Source: Winogradskyella ludwigii (GTDB lineage Bacteria > Bacteroidota > Bacteroidia > Flavobacteriales > Flavobacteriaceae). Taken from it: DNA of 64,000 nt. The DNA lies in assembly GCF_013403985.1 (NCBI RefSeq), contig NZ_JABFDF010000004.1, forward strand, positions 310,001 through 374,000, in the 5' to 3' direction. The notes under the pieces are model-generated. The model was not told the origin of the DNA and did not search any database. It saw only the letters and a list, made by a program, of their open reading frames with translations. Below are positions 8,424-18,009 of the stretch, piece after piece (the first letter of the stretch is position 1; each line of letters begins with the position of its first letter). The position numbers and the translations under genes are program-made.

Positions 8424-9902
8424 ATGGAACAAGAATACATTAAACTTATATTTGGATTAAAACTGAAGCAAATACGTACAGACAGAGAGCTTTCGTTATT
8501 TGGACTTTCAAAATTATCTGGATTATCAAAATCCTATTTAAATGAAATAGAGAAAGGAAAAAAATATCCTAAACCAGATAAAATTGCAGCGTTATCTGAG
8601 CATTTAGATGTTCCTTATGATGAAATGGTGTCTTTAAAATTAGATAAAAACCTAGCTCCTATTGGTGAAATTCTACAATCAAAATTGCTAAAAGAAATAC
8701 CTTTAGAGTTATTTGGGATTCAGGAAAGCACCATGATCGATATTATTTCTAACGCACCTGCTAAGGTTACTGCTTTTATTAGTACTATTATTGAAATTGC
8801 AAAAAACTACAGTTTTAGTAAGGAAAGTTTCTATTTAGCTTCCGTAAGATCGTTCCAAGAAGCTAACAATAATTATTTTGATCATTTAGAACAGGCTGTA
8901 ATTGCTTTTTCAAAAACGTATCAAGTAGACTTAACACAGCCGTTACACTCCAAAGAACTCGAAGAGATCCTGGTTGAAGAATATGGTTATACTATTAATA
9001 AGTCTGAACTAGAATCGCATACTGAATTAGAGAATTTACGTTCCGTTTTTGTTCCTAAGACAAAGACACTTTTACTAGCCAAACATATAGATGATGCACA
9101 AAAAACATTTATATACGCTAAAGAAATTGCTTATAACTATTTAAAGATTAACGAACGTCTCTATACCTTTTCATGGATAAAATTTGAGAATTTTGACCAA
9201 GTCCTTAACAATTTTTACGCGTCTTATTTTGCTGGAGCTTTAATTATTCCTAGAGCGCGATTGGTTACCGATTTGAAATCTCTATTTTCTAAAAAAGACT
9301 TTAATACCAAAGATTTTGAGCGTATTATAGACAACTATAATGCTTCACCTGAATCTATTTACCAAAGGTTAACTAATATTTTACCAAAGGACTTCAACCT
9401 TAAAAGCTTATTCTTTTTAAGATTTTCTCATAAAAAAAATAGCGAAGATTTCACCTTAAATAAAGAATTGCATTTATCAAAACAACAATCTCCTCATGCT
9501 AATGAAACCAATGAACATTATTGTAGAAGATGGGTCTCTCTAAAAGTTATAAATGACATTAGCACGTCTGGTAATATTCACGAATTTGACCTACAGGTTT
9601 CTAATTATCCAAATGAAGAAAAAAGCTACCTTGTACTATCTTCCGCAACTGCAGATCCTTTTATTTCGGATAGTTACAGAAGTGTTAGTATTGGTATTCA
9701 AATTAACAATCAATATAAAAGAAAAGTCGCTTTTTCAAAAAGTAAATTAATTCCTTCTACTCAAGTTGGTGTTACCTGCGAACGTTGTTCTATAAGCGAT
9801 TGTGACGTTAGACAAGCAGCGCCTAAAGTTATTTTATCGAAATTGAAAGATGAAAAAATCACTAATGTGGTGAATGATTTACAAGAAAAATTCAGCAAAT
9901 AG
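8424..9902 (+). CDS. XRE-family regulator of the RamB/ScfR (short-chain acyl) type
   Basis: The 492-aa protein has an N-terminal helix-turn-helix of the XRE type (about residues 8-65, LSLFGLSKLSGLSKSYLNEIEKGKKYP). A long central region follows, resembling the DUF955/IrrE-like domain. The usual HExxH is replaced there (YAKEIAYNYL), so peptidase activity is unlikely. The C terminus holds a cysteine module CERCSISDC (Cys452, 455, 460) followed by RQAAP, the hallmark of the short-chain fatty-acyl regulator family that includes RamB, the acetate-metabolism regulator of Corynebacterium. It is divergent from aceBA with an operator-like array between, so it very probably controls the glyoxylate shunt and itself. 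The effector, perhaps acetyl-CoA or a redox/metal signal through the cysteines, is inferred. Confidence 0.85.
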   Translation: MEQEYIKLIFGLKLKQIRTDRELSLFGLSKLSGLSKSYLNEIEKGKKYPKPDKIAALSEHLDVPYDEMVSLKLDKNLAPIGEILQSKLLKEIPLELFGIQESTMIDIISNAPAKVTAFISTIIEIAKNYSFSKESFYLASVRSFQEANNNYFDHLEQAVIAFSKTYQVDLTQPLHSKELEEILVEEYGYTINKSELESHTELENLRSVFVPKTKTLLLAKHIDDAQKTFIYAKEIAYNYLKINERLYTFSWIKFENFDQVLNNFYASYFAGALIIPRARLVTDLKSLFSKKDFNTKDFERIIDNYNASPESIYQRLTNILPKDFNLKSLFFLRFSHKKNSEDFTLNKELHLSKQQSPHANETNEHYCRRWVSLKVINDISTSGNIHEFDLQVSNYPNEEKSYLVLSSATADPFISDSYRSVSIGIQINNQYKRKVAFSKSKLIPSTQVGVTCERCSISDCDVRQAAPKVILSKLKDEKITNVVNDLQEKFSK

Positions 9903-9920
9903 TATAAAATATCAAATCAT

Positions 9921-9964
9921 AAAAAAGCACAAATAGCATTGTTAAATGCAATTTGTGCTTTTTC
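9921..9964. terminator. Bidirectional intrinsic terminator
   Basis: AAAAAGCACAAAT (9922-9934) pairs with ATTTGTGCTTTTT, and the inner GCATT/AATGC extends the stem. A- and T-runs on both sides suit the convergent regulator (plus) and metalloprotease (minus). Confidence 0.9.
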
Positions 9965-9984
9965 TACCTACATAAAATCTACTA

Positions 9985-12567
9985 TTACTTAACTTCTTTT
10001 AATGCATTATCAATTAAGGTTCTTAAATGCTGCTTATGAGCCTTACTTGATACATTTCCTGTTGGTGCAGCCATCGTTCTAATTTGTTTCAAATTATATA
10101 ATGCCATAGATTTTGCGTTATTTGTAAAACGACTACTTTGCTTTCCTGTAAGCATATCAATAAGCCTATTGGTGTATGCTATTTGTAAATTCTGTCTAAA
10201 CGAATTTACATTACCATAAATATCTGCTTTAAAAATAGCAGCGTTTAAATCTGACATAAATGAAGACAAGCTATATTCATTTCCATATAACTCACTATCA
10301 GTGATTCTCTGTAAGGTGTTTGGGTGTAAAATATGTCTCAATACATTTTCTTGATACGTTAATATTTGACTGTGGATTTTTGGATCCTCTGGACCTCTAA
10401 AAAAGTTATAACCTCGACGTTGCATCGCTAGAGAATTATACAAGTCGCTTGGCGCACTAAATGCATCTGGTGCAAAAGCATATTTTTTCAAAGCATTCAT
10501 GGCACGTTTTTGATCTTCTAAACTTACAGGAGTAAATGGTTGCGTTCCACCTTCTTGTCCTATCGTGGCTCTATCCACATAAACACCTCCTATAAATCGA
10601 GACATAACACCAGTTGCAATGGCACGCTGTCCGCTTAATAAATAGTAAGCACGTCTTAACTCTTGATACGATTCTCCTGTTTTAGAAAATTTTGTTTTAA
10701 CAGAACTCATCATGCTATCTACCAACTCAATTCTATTGATAGAATAACCAATTTGATCGTTAGACAAATCACCAACCATCACTCTTGGATCAATAGCTTT
10801 TCCTGGAGAACGCATATCATCTGCATCATTACCAAATATTAATTCTGGCTCTGTAGATCTATTAAGCAAAGCTGTTTTTTCTCCTTCAGATTTAAAAGGC
10901 GTATAACCAAACTGAATTGCCCAAAGATCATAAGGTCCAACTGATGTATCATAATATTGTCCTTGATTAGCTCTGTTGTTTGTTAAATTAATACCTGCAT
11001 AATCCATAACAGAACCTGTTAAGCATTTTCCTTCTATGAATTCTTTATTTGCTAATTCTTCTGGTGAAAACAATTGACTCGCTTTCATGTTATGATTTAA
11101 ACCTAATGTATGACCAACTTCATGCATAATTAAAGCTAACATTGATTCTTTTTTCATACGAGCCATTTCTAAATCAGATCCACCTGCTGCTTCAACTACA
11201 GCCTGACCAAACATGGTATTCTCGTGCATTACATGACCAAAAGAACATAATACTTTATTCTTTTTTAAATAATCTGAAGGACTGAATTCTGCATCAGCTT
11301 TTGCTAAATCAAATAATTGATCGTAGAACACTCTATTGGTAAAATGCACATATTCTAACATAATATCTGCCCCAATGATTTCTCCTGTTTTTGGATTTAC
11401 AAAACTTGGACCATAACCTCCAAAAGGTGGATTAGGCGACGACGTCCAACGTAAAACATTATAATTAATATCTCCAGCATCCCAATCTGCATCATCTGGT
11501 TGCAACTTTACAACCATAGCATTTTTAAATCCTGCTTTTTCAAAAGCTTTATTCCATTCTAAAACTCCCGCTTTAATTGTTTCTCTCCATTCAATAGGTG
11601 TAGAATTCTCCATCCACCAAGTAATAGGTTTTACAGGTTCTGAGATTGCTAAGCTAGTATCTTTTTTAATTAGATTCCAACGGTGTACTAAATCCTTGTA
11701 TGGTGCTGAATTTGTAGCCGTTTGATCATTAACCTGTGTTGTAAAATAACCAACTCTTGGATCGTCTAAACGAATCTTATAGTCATTCTCTGGCATTGCA
11801 ATTAAACTATGAAACACTTTAATACTCACGTTTCTTCCGTCAGTTACAGCCTGAGACCCACCATTTAAAACAGATGGTTTTGAATACACATACTCTACCT
11901 CAAGATTTGTATTATCATCATAGTTTTTAATGCTATTGATTTTGGTTTTGGACTTATCGAGATTACCAAGAGTAAATGCCATTGGGCTAGATCCAGGAAA
12001 ACGAGGAGGCTTTACTTGAGAAAACGTTTCTTTTAAAAATAAATCGTCTGCTTTAATTAAATATAGACCTTCTTTTTGATCATAAGCTTCAATCTTTATC
12101 GTTGCCATGATACCTTCACTTGTATTAGCATCTTTAGATTTAGAAATGGCATTTTCAGGATCAAAGTAAAATGATGTATTTTGAGATACAAACTCAATCT
12201 TATTATAGTATTTTTTTACTTTGAAAATTTTTGAACCTCCATAAGCTCCTCTATATCTTCCTGCATCAATAACACCATTAGAGACTTGATTAAAATGAAT
12301 ATAATCTTTATCTAAATGCTTTTCACTAATTACCATTTGTAAACTACCAGTAATAGTGTCTCTGTAAATAGTAAAAAGACCTTCTATCCTTTTACTTGAT
12401 TTGGTAAGTTCTTTTATTGATTTTTCTTTCTTAATTTTTGGAGCAGAGACCTCTGTTTTATTCTTTTTCTTTTTACGCTGAGCTTCTAGATTTTGAGGTG
12501 CTATAAAAGCACACGCAACTAGCCCCAAAGACAGTAGCCTAAAGACGTTTCGTTTTTTGCTGTTCAT
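9985..12567 (-). CDS. Exported zinc metalloprotease (metzincin-like, DUF5117/DUF5118 architecture)
   Basis: This 860-aa protein has a signal peptide (about residues 1-29, ending NLEAQ) and a basic linker. An N-terminal region follows that resembles the DUF5118/DUF5117 modules of Bacteroidota. The catalytic motif HEVGHTLGLNH (about residues 482-492) is the extended HExxHxxGxxH zinc site, and SVMDYAGIN downstream matches the metzincin Met-turn. It is likely a periplasmic or secreted endopeptidase; the substrate is unknown. It stands alone between the aceBA/regulator block and a HAD phosphatase. The signal peptide has no lipobox, so lipid anchoring is not indicated. Confidence 0.85.
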   Translation of the reverse strand: MNSKKRNVFRLLSLGLVACAFIAPQNLEAQRKKKKNKTEVSAPKIKKEKSIKELTKSSKRIEGLFTIYRDTITGSLQMVISEKHLDKDYIHFNQVSNGVIDAGRYRGAYGGSKIFKVKKYYNKIEFVSQNTSFYFDPENAISKSKDANTSEGIMATIKIEAYDQKEGLYLIKADDLFLKETFSQVKPPRFPGSSPMAFTLGNLDKSKTKINSIKNYDDNTNLEVEYVYSKPSVLNGGSQAVTDGRNVSIKVFHSLIAMPENDYKIRLDDPRVGYFTTQVNDQTATNSAPYKDLVHRWNLIKKDTSLAISEPVKPITWWMENSTPIEWRETIKAGVLEWNKAFEKAGFKNAMVVKLQPDDADWDAGDINYNVLRWTSSPNPPFGGYGPSFVNPKTGEIIGADIMLEYVHFTNRVFYDQLFDLAKADAEFSPSDYLKKNKVLCSFGHVMHENTMFGQAVVEAAGGSDLEMARMKKESMLALIMHEVGHTLGLNHNMKASQLFSPEELANKEFIEGKCLTGSVMDYAGINLTNNRANQGQYYDTSVGPYDLWAIQFGYTPFKSEGEKTALLNRSTEPELIFGNDADDMRSPGKAIDPRVMVGDLSNDQIGYSINRIELVDSMMSSVKTKFSKTGESYQELRRAYYLLSGQRAIATGVMSRFIGGVYVDRATIGQEGGTQPFTPVSLEDQKRAMNALKKYAFAPDAFSAPSDLYNSLAMQRRGYNFFRGPEDPKIHSQILTYQENVLRHILHPNTLQRITDSELYGNEYSLSSFMSDLNAAIFKADIYGNVNSFRQNLQIAYTNRLIDMLTGKQSSRFTNNAKSMALYNLKQIRTMAAPTGNVSSKAHKQHLRTLIDNALKEVK

Positions 12568-12728
12568 AATTTTGATTGATTAGTTATATTGTTTTTTGAA
12601 TGTAAACAAGATAGATAATTATTTTTAATAATTATGTTAAAACACCACCACTAGAAACTTAAGCCTTATTTTAAGGCTTCTAATCATAGAAAAACAACCA
12701 GGATATTGATCTCGGAATAAAAAGTAGT

Positions 12729-13397
12729 TTAAATAGAATTTATGAAAAACGACTCATGTTTTGAAAATGATAATTCTTCAAAACTAGAGACAACCACATT
12801 AGCTAATGTATAATCCTGACCAGAAGAATTCTTACTTTTAAAACCTGCACAAAAAATTCCGGCTGCATATGCTGCCTTAATGCCATTTGTAGAATCCTCG
12901 ATAACCATACATTCAGATTTATGAAACCCTGTAGATTCTGCCGCTTTTAAGAAAATTTCTGGATGTGGTTTTGATTTTTTTAAATCTGCTCCACTAAATT
13001 TATCAGTAAAATATTGATTAAGATTAAAGCGCTCGAAGATTTGATTAATACCAATCATAGAAGCAGATGATGCTACAACTAATTTTACTCCGTTTTCATG
13101 AAAGTCTTTTATTCGCTCTAAAACACCTTCTATTAAATCTAATTCCTCATCATGAGTAAATAAATATTTATAATGTTTTCGCTTTAGACTTACCAAATGC
13201 TCTGGTGTGTCATTTAAATTAAAATGATCGACCAAACGTTTACATATATTAATTGTAGACTGACCTGTGAAGGATTCATATAGTGTATTATCTACATCAA
13301 TATTAACTTCATCAAACATTAAATGATAGGCTTTACGATGTAAAGGCTCCGTATCAACAATAACACCATCCATATCAAATAAAACCGCTTTAAGCAT
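12729..13397 (-). CDS. HAD-superfamily phosphatase/phosphomutase (beta-phosphoglucomutase-like)
   Basis: The 222-aa protein shows the HAD motifs in order. Motif I is FDMDGVIVDTEP (nucleophile Asp8, acid/base Asp10), motif II is VVASSAS, the conserved lysine lies in KKSKPHPEIF, and motif III/IV is VIEDSTNGIKAA. The helical cap inserted after motif I identifies subclass IA, the group of beta-phosphoglucomutase and sugar-phosphate phosphatases. Substrate cannot be assigned, and no maltose- or trehalose-degradation genes are nearby. It is transcribed alone, apparently unrelated to the surrounding acetate genes. Confidence 0.85.
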   Translation of the reverse strand: MLKAVLFDMDGVIVDTEPLHRKAYHLMFDEVNIDVDNTLYESFTGQSTINICKRLVDHFNLNDTPEHLVSLKRKHYKYLFTHDEELDLIEGVLERIKDFHENGVKLVVASSASMIGINQIFERFNLNQYFTDKFSGADLKKSKPHPEIFLKAAESTGFHKSECMVIEDSTNGIKAAYAAGIFCAGFKSKNSSGQDYTLANVVVSSFEELSFSKHESFFINSI

Positions 13398-13515
13398 AAT
13401 TTTTAATTTTTTAACGAAGATAGAAAAGTAAATGGTTTTATAACACTGTGGTTAGCACTGTGATTTTATCATTTAATATGATTAGTTTTACAGTTCTAAA
13501 ATTATTAGACTCAAG

Positions 13516-13683
13516 ATGGCAAAGAAAGGACAAGAAAAAAATACAGCAAATAAAGCCAAGCACAGTAAATTAATTGCTCAGATAAAGAATAAGAAAAAAT
13601 CTAAAACTGATGAGCGAAAAGCAAAACTTAGAGCTATTGTAGAACAGGCTAAAGCTAAAAAAGCAAACGAAGATAATAGCTAA
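13516..13683 (+). CDS. Small Lys/Ala-rich basic protein (55 aa)
   Basis: An ATG at 13516 opens a 55-codon frame (MAKKGQEKNTANKAKHSK...) ending with TAA at 13681. It contains about 18 lysines and many alanines, with no hydrophobic core, so it is probably helical and nucleic-acid- or ribosome-associated if expressed. Support is moderate: clean reading frame, a gap of its own between divergent HAD and convergent acs, and a strong hairpin just downstream. Direct repeats of CACTGTG (13444 and 13456) lie upstream. I do not recognise a family. Confidence 0.5.
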   Translation: MAKKGQEKNTANKAKHSKLIAQIKNKKKSKTDERKAKLRAIVEQAKAKKANEDNS

Positions 13684-13729
13684 ATTAGAAGACTAGAATT
13701 CTAAACTTTGGTTAAATAATCAGACAATA

Positions 13730-13827
13730 AAAAAGCAATAAGTAATTGAGACTTTATAATATTGCTACATAATAGTTTGTATTATGGTCACTAAAAAATA
13801 ACTAAAGACGCTTACTTATTGCTTTTT
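13730..13827. repeat. 16-bp perfect inverted repeat with a 66-nt loop
   Basis: AAAAAGCAATAAGTAA (13730-13745) is exactly complementary to TTACTTATTGCTTTTT (13812-13827). The A/T-runs at the outer ends allow bidirectional termination for the small ORF (plus) and acs (minus). The loop is far longer than in the other terminators of this window and may hold something else. Confidence 0.7.
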
Positions 13828-13846
13828 AATATACTACTGTGTGAAA

Positions 13847-15754
13847 TTATTTCACATTATCAATAATTTTCTGAACAACTTCCGGATTTAAAAGTGTACT
13901 TGTATCACCTAATTGATCGGTTTCATTAGCTGCTATTTTTCTCAAAATTCTACGCATAATTTTACCAGACCTTGTTTTTGGTAATGCTTCTGTAAACTGT
14001 ATTTTATCAAGTTTTGCGATTGGCCCAATTCTATCTGTAATAACTTGATTGATTTCCATTCTTAAATTATCATGGTTTCGGCTTTCACCAACATCTTTCA
14101 AGGTTACATAACCATACAAAGCATTTCCTTTGACATCATGTGGAAATCCTACAATAGCAGATTCTGAAACTGCTGGATGCTCGTTAATAGCATCTTCAAT
14201 TGGTGCCGTTCCTAAATTATGACCAGACACAATAATTACATCATCTACTCTACCTGTAATTCTGTAGTAGCCAACCTCATCACGTAATGCTCCATCTCCT
14301 GTAAAATACATATTATCATAAGCAGAAAAATATGTGTCTTTATAGCGTTGATGATTTCCCCAAATAGTTCTAGCCATTGATGGCCAAGGAAATTTAATAC
14401 ACAAACGGCCTTCTACTTGGTTACCTTTTAATTCTTTTCCACTTTCGTCCATTAATGCAGGCTGCACTCCAATAAAAGGTAAAGTTGCATAGGTTGGTTT
14501 AGTTGGAGTAGAAAATGGAATTGGAGTAATCATAATACCTCCTGTTTCGGTTTGCCACCAGGTATCTACAATTGGACTTTTCTTTTTTCCAACGTTTTCA
14601 TTATACCAATGCCAAGCTTCTTCATTTATTGGCTCTCCAACAGATCCCAATACTTTTAATGACGATAAATCATATTTATCTACAAAATCTGAACCTTGCT
14701 TTGCCAAGGCTCTAATAGCCGTTGGTGCGGTATAAAATTGCGAAACTTTATGTTTTTCTACAATCTCCCAAAAACGTCCGTAATCTGGATAACTTGGTAC
14801 ACCTTCAAACATTACTGAAGTCGCTCCATTTGCTAAAGGACCATAAACAATATAACTGTGACCTGTAATCCAACCAATATCTGCCGTACACCAATACACG
14901 TCATTATCGCGATACTGAAATACATTTTTAAATGTATATGCTGTATATACCATATAACCTGCAATGGTATGAACCATCCCTTTTGGTTTTCCTGTTGATC
15001 CAGACGTATACAAAATAAATAGCGGATCTTCCGCATCCATAACTTCAGCTGCACATTCAGCATAAGCATCATCCAAAAGAGGCTGCAACCAAACATCGCG
15101 TCCTTCTTTCATGTCTATTTCAGAATCTATACGCTTCACCACCAAAACCGATTCTATTCCAGGAGTATCATTTAAAGCTTCATCTACAATTCCTTTTAAA
15201 TCAATAGTTTTAGAACCACGATAAGAACCATCTGAAGTAATAACCATTTTTGCATTACAATCGTTAATTCGTGATGATATTGCTGTTGCTGAAAAACCTG
15301 CAAAAATAACAGAATGTATCGCTCCTATTCTAGCACATGCTAAAAGTGAAATTGCTAATTCTGGAATCATTGGCAAATAAATACAAACCACATCTCCTTT
15401 TTTAATCCCTTTATCTTTTAAGACATTGGCAAGCTTACAAACACGCTGATGCAATTGCTTGTATGTAATATGCTCTGCTGCTTCACCCGGATTATTAGGC
15501 TCAAATAAAATAGCCGTTTTATCTCCATTTGTATGCAAATGTCTATCTAAGCAGTTTTCTGTAATATTAAGTTTTGCATTCTCGAACCATTTAAATTCAG
15601 CTTGCTCAAAATCGTAGCTTAAAACGTTAGACCATTTCTTTTTCCATGTAAAATGCTCTTCAGCTATCTCTTCCCAAAATTGCTCTGGATTTCTTACTGA
15701 TTTTCTATAGACCTGAAAATATTCTTCAAACTGTTTGATGTGATAATTACTCAT
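13847..15754 (-). CDS. acs: Acetyl-CoA synthetase (AMP-forming)
   Basis: The enzyme activates acetate to acetyl-CoA through acetyl-AMP, in the cytosol. At 635 aa it has the expected Acs layout: N-terminal ACAS domain, the AMP-binding P-loop YTSGSTGKPKGMVHT, the TWWQTETGGIMITP motif forming the acetate pocket, the hinge TGRVDDVIIVSGHNLGT, and the C-terminal PKTRSGKIMRRILRK, whose lysine is the known acetylation site. It is the last gene of the prpE-acs segment on the minus strand. A 118-nt gap after prpE contains a hairpin in its leader. With ActP, CrbS/R-like genes and aceBA in the same locus, acetate scavenging is the clear role. Confidence 0.95.
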   Translation of the reverse strand: MSNYHIKQFEEYFQVYRKSVRNPEQFWEEIAEEHFTWKKKWSNVLSYDFEQAEFKWFENAKLNITENCLDRHLHTNGDKTAILFEPNNPGEAAEHITYKQLHQRVCKLANVLKDKGIKKGDVVCIYLPMIPELAISLLACARIGAIHSVIFAGFSATAISSRINDCNAKMVITSDGSYRGSKTIDLKGIVDEALNDTPGIESVLVVKRIDSEIDMKEGRDVWLQPLLDDAYAECAAEVMDAEDPLFILYTSGSTGKPKGMVHTIAGYMVYTAYTFKNVFQYRDNDVYWCTADIGWITGHSYIVYGPLANGATSVMFEGVPSYPDYGRFWEIVEKHKVSQFYTAPTAIRALAKQGSDFVDKYDLSSLKVLGSVGEPINEEAWHWYNENVGKKKSPIVDTWWQTETGGIMITPIPFSTPTKPTYATLPFIGVQPALMDESGKELKGNQVEGRLCIKFPWPSMARTIWGNHQRYKDTYFSAYDNMYFTGDGALRDEVGYYRITGRVDDVIIVSGHNLGTAPIEDAINEHPAVSESAIVGFPHDVKGNALYGYVTLKDVGESRNHDNLRMEINQVITDRIGPIAKLDKIQFTEALPKTRSGKIMRRILRKIAANETDQLGDTSTLLNPEVVQKIIDNVK

Positions 15755-15784
15755 GCTTTATTAATTTAATATGATTTAATAAAT

Positions 15785-15813
15785 CTCTAACACTTTATCA
15801 AATCGTGTTAGAA
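15785..15813. promoter_or_regulatory. Dyad in the acs leader
   Basis: TCTAACAC (15786-15793 on the plus strand) and GTGTTAGA (15805-15812) are perfect inverted repeats with an 11-bp spacer, 31-58 bp upstream of the acs ATG. In the acs mRNA sense no T-run follows, so this is not a typical terminator for prpE. An operator or an RNA stem in the leader are the main options. Confidence 0.45.
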
Positions 15814-15872
15814 ATCGTTTTTTTTATTTATTATTATTTCTAGTTAATAGGACTTAAAAAATACCAAATATT

Positions 15873-17768
15873 TTATTTGTGAATTCCTATTTTATGAATT
15901 TTATATACCGATTTTATTTCTTCAATAATCTGAACATCATCAATGGTTGATGGTATATTATACTGTTGTTCATCTGCTATATTTCGCAATAGTTTCCGAA
16001 GTGTTTTTCCACTTCTTGTTTTTGGTAAACGTTCTACAACAAGTACATCTCTAAAGGATGCTACAGCACCTATTTCTCTCCTAACATCTTGTACTATTTC
16101 TTTTTCTACAAGTGTACTTTCATAGTTTTTATCGGTTTTTAACACAACTAAACCTAAAGGCTTTTGCCCTTTAATTTCGCAATGCACTCCAAATACAGCA
16201 CATTCTGCAACAGCATTATGTGACGCTACTATTTCTTCCATTTCTGCGGTAGATAAACGGTGACCAGCGACATTAATTATATCATCTACACGACCTGTAA
16301 TGAATACATAACCATCTTCATCAATATAACCTCCATCTCCTGAAAAATAATAACCCGGAAAACGATTTAAATAACCGAACTTGAAACGCTCTGGATTTCC
16401 CCAAAGATTACTCAATGTTCCCGGAGGCAATGGTAACTTTACAGTTACGTAACCCTCTACAGTAGATTCAACCTCCTCACCATCTTCATTTAAAATTTTA
16501 ATATCATAACCCGAAACAGGAAGACCTGCAGATCCTGGCTTTATTGGCTGTAAGCTTACTCCAACCATATTCGCCAACATTGGCCAACCACTTTCGGTTT
16601 GCCACCAATGATCTATTACAGGAATATTTAAATGATGCTCGGCCCAAGTTAAGGTCGCGACATCACAACGTTCACCAGCTAAAAACAAATATTTTAAACA
16701 GGATAAATCATATGGTTTTAACAGATCTCCATTAGGATCTTCTTTTTTAATTGCTCTAATTGCTGTTGGAGCTGTAAACATTGCTTTTACATTATGTTCA
16801 TTTATAACGCGCCAAAACGTAGAAGCATCTGGTGTTTTAATTGGTTTACCTTCAAAAACAATAGTTGTATTTCTATTAAGCAACGGTCCATAAGCTATAA
16901 AACTATGACCTACAACCCAACCAACGTCACTTGCTGCCCAAAATACTTCTCCTTCATCGACACCATAAATAGATTTCATAGAAAACTTTAAAGCTGTAGC
17001 ATAACCACCTGTATCTCTAATAATTCCTTTTGGTGTTCCAGTGGTTCCTGAAGTATACAAGATATATAAAGGATGTGTGGACTCTACTGAAACCGCCTCT
17101 ATTGAAGGTGATTCTTCTACTAAAGTTATATAATCTACATCATAATCTTTCCCAGGGATCTCGACACCCAATTGCCTATCGAAAACAATAACATGTTCTG
17201 GCTTATTTTCAGATTTTACAATGGCTTCATCTACAAACGGTTTGTAAGGAACAATACGCTTAATTTCTACTCCGTTTGATGCTGTAATAATTGCTTTTGG
17301 CTTACAATCATCAATACGAATTGCCAACTCATGTGGCGCAAAACCACCAAATACAACGGAGTGAATAACACCAAGTCTAGCACAAGCCAACATAGAAAAA
17401 ATAGCTTGCGGAATCATAGGCATATAAATAATACAAGTATCTCCTTTTTTAAGGCCTAACTTTTGCAATCCACCGGCTAATTTTGAAACTTCGTAATGTA
17501 GCTGATTAAATGTAATATGTTGTTTTGTATTGGTAACAGGAGAATCATAAATAAGCGCATTTTGCTCTCCATAACCATCATTAATATGTTTATCTATACA
17601 CAAATAACTGAGGTTAAGTTTCCCATCTTCAAACCACTGATTATAGTCATACTTATCCTTAGACAATATGATTTTAGGTGATTTAAACCAATCAATTTCA
17701 TTAGCTCGAGTTTTCCAAAATTGCTCTGGATTACTGATGCTTTCGTTATAAAATTTTTGGTATTTCAC
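15873..17768 (-). CDS. prpE: Propionyl-CoA synthetase-like acyl-CoA ligase
   Basis: The 631-aa AMP-forming ligase is a paralogue of acs but carries PrpE-type features. The P-loop is YTSGTTGTPKGIIRDTGG, the segment KTPDASTFWRVINEHNVKAMFTAPTAIR is PrpE-like, and the acyl-pocket motif is HWWQTESGWPM in place of the TWWQTETGG of Acs. The C-terminal KTRSGKTLRKLLRNI carries the conserved lysine. It probably activates propionate, though other short acids are possible. Its ATG overlaps the stop of the preceding 74-aa membrane protein by 4 bp (ATGA), indicating translational coupling. No 2-methylcitrate or methylmalonyl pathway genes are in the window. Confidence 0.85.
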   Translation of the reverse strand: MKYQKFYNESISNPEQFWKTRANEIDWFKSPKIILSKDKYDYNQWFEDGKLNLSYLCIDKHINDGYGEQNALIYDSPVTNTKQHITFNQLHYEVSKLAGGLQKLGLKKGDTCIIYMPMIPQAIFSMLACARLGVIHSVVFGGFAPHELAIRIDDCKPKAIITASNGVEIKRIVPYKPFVDEAIVKSENKPEHVIVFDRQLGVEIPGKDYDVDYITLVEESPSIEAVSVESTHPLYILYTSGTTGTPKGIIRDTGGYATALKFSMKSIYGVDEGEVFWAASDVGWVVGHSFIAYGPLLNRNTTIVFEGKPIKTPDASTFWRVINEHNVKAMFTAPTAIRAIKKEDPNGDLLKPYDLSCLKYLFLAGERCDVATLTWAEHHLNIPVIDHWWQTESGWPMLANMVGVSLQPIKPGSAGLPVSGYDIKILNEDGEEVESTVEGYVTVKLPLPPGTLSNLWGNPERFKFGYLNRFPGYYFSGDGGYIDEDGYVFITGRVDDIINVAGHRLSTAEMEEIVASHNAVAECAVFGVHCEIKGQKPLGLVVLKTDKNYESTLVEKEIVQDVRREIGAVASFRDVLVVERLPKTRSGKTLRKLLRNIADEQQYNIPSTIDDVQIIEEIKSVYKIHKIGIHK

Positions 17769-17989
17769 GACTTTCCTTTTTTAGAGTTAAGTAAGCCAAA
17801 CCAATTAGGATTGAGTATTTGAAGTTTGATAAGCACCCAAATAATGACCACAAAACAAATTCCCATAACTATTGAAAGCATAGGAGTTACGTTTGTAATA
17901 TTTTCGTATTTAAACCTTAAAAACAGCGTAGCTATAACATAGATACTTATAATTATATCTGACGCTAATGGGTTAATGTGAAATTTCAT
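17765..17989 (-). CDS. Small two-helix membrane protein coupled to prpE
   Basis: The 74-aa protein has two predicted transmembrane helices (about residues 9-24 and 37-58, the latter MLSIVMGICFVVIIWVLIKL) and a short basic tail (NSKKGKS). Its stop overlaps the prpE start by 4 bp, so the two are almost certainly translated from one mRNA. No family recognised. It may be a small transport subunit or an anchor for the ligase, by inference from position only. Confidence 0.7.
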   Translation of the reverse strand: MKFHINPLASDIIISIYVIATLFLRFKYENITNVTPMLSIVMGICFVVIIWVLIKLQILNPNWFGLLNSKKGKS

Positions 17990-18009
17990 GTCTTTAAATT
18001 TTAATTAAA

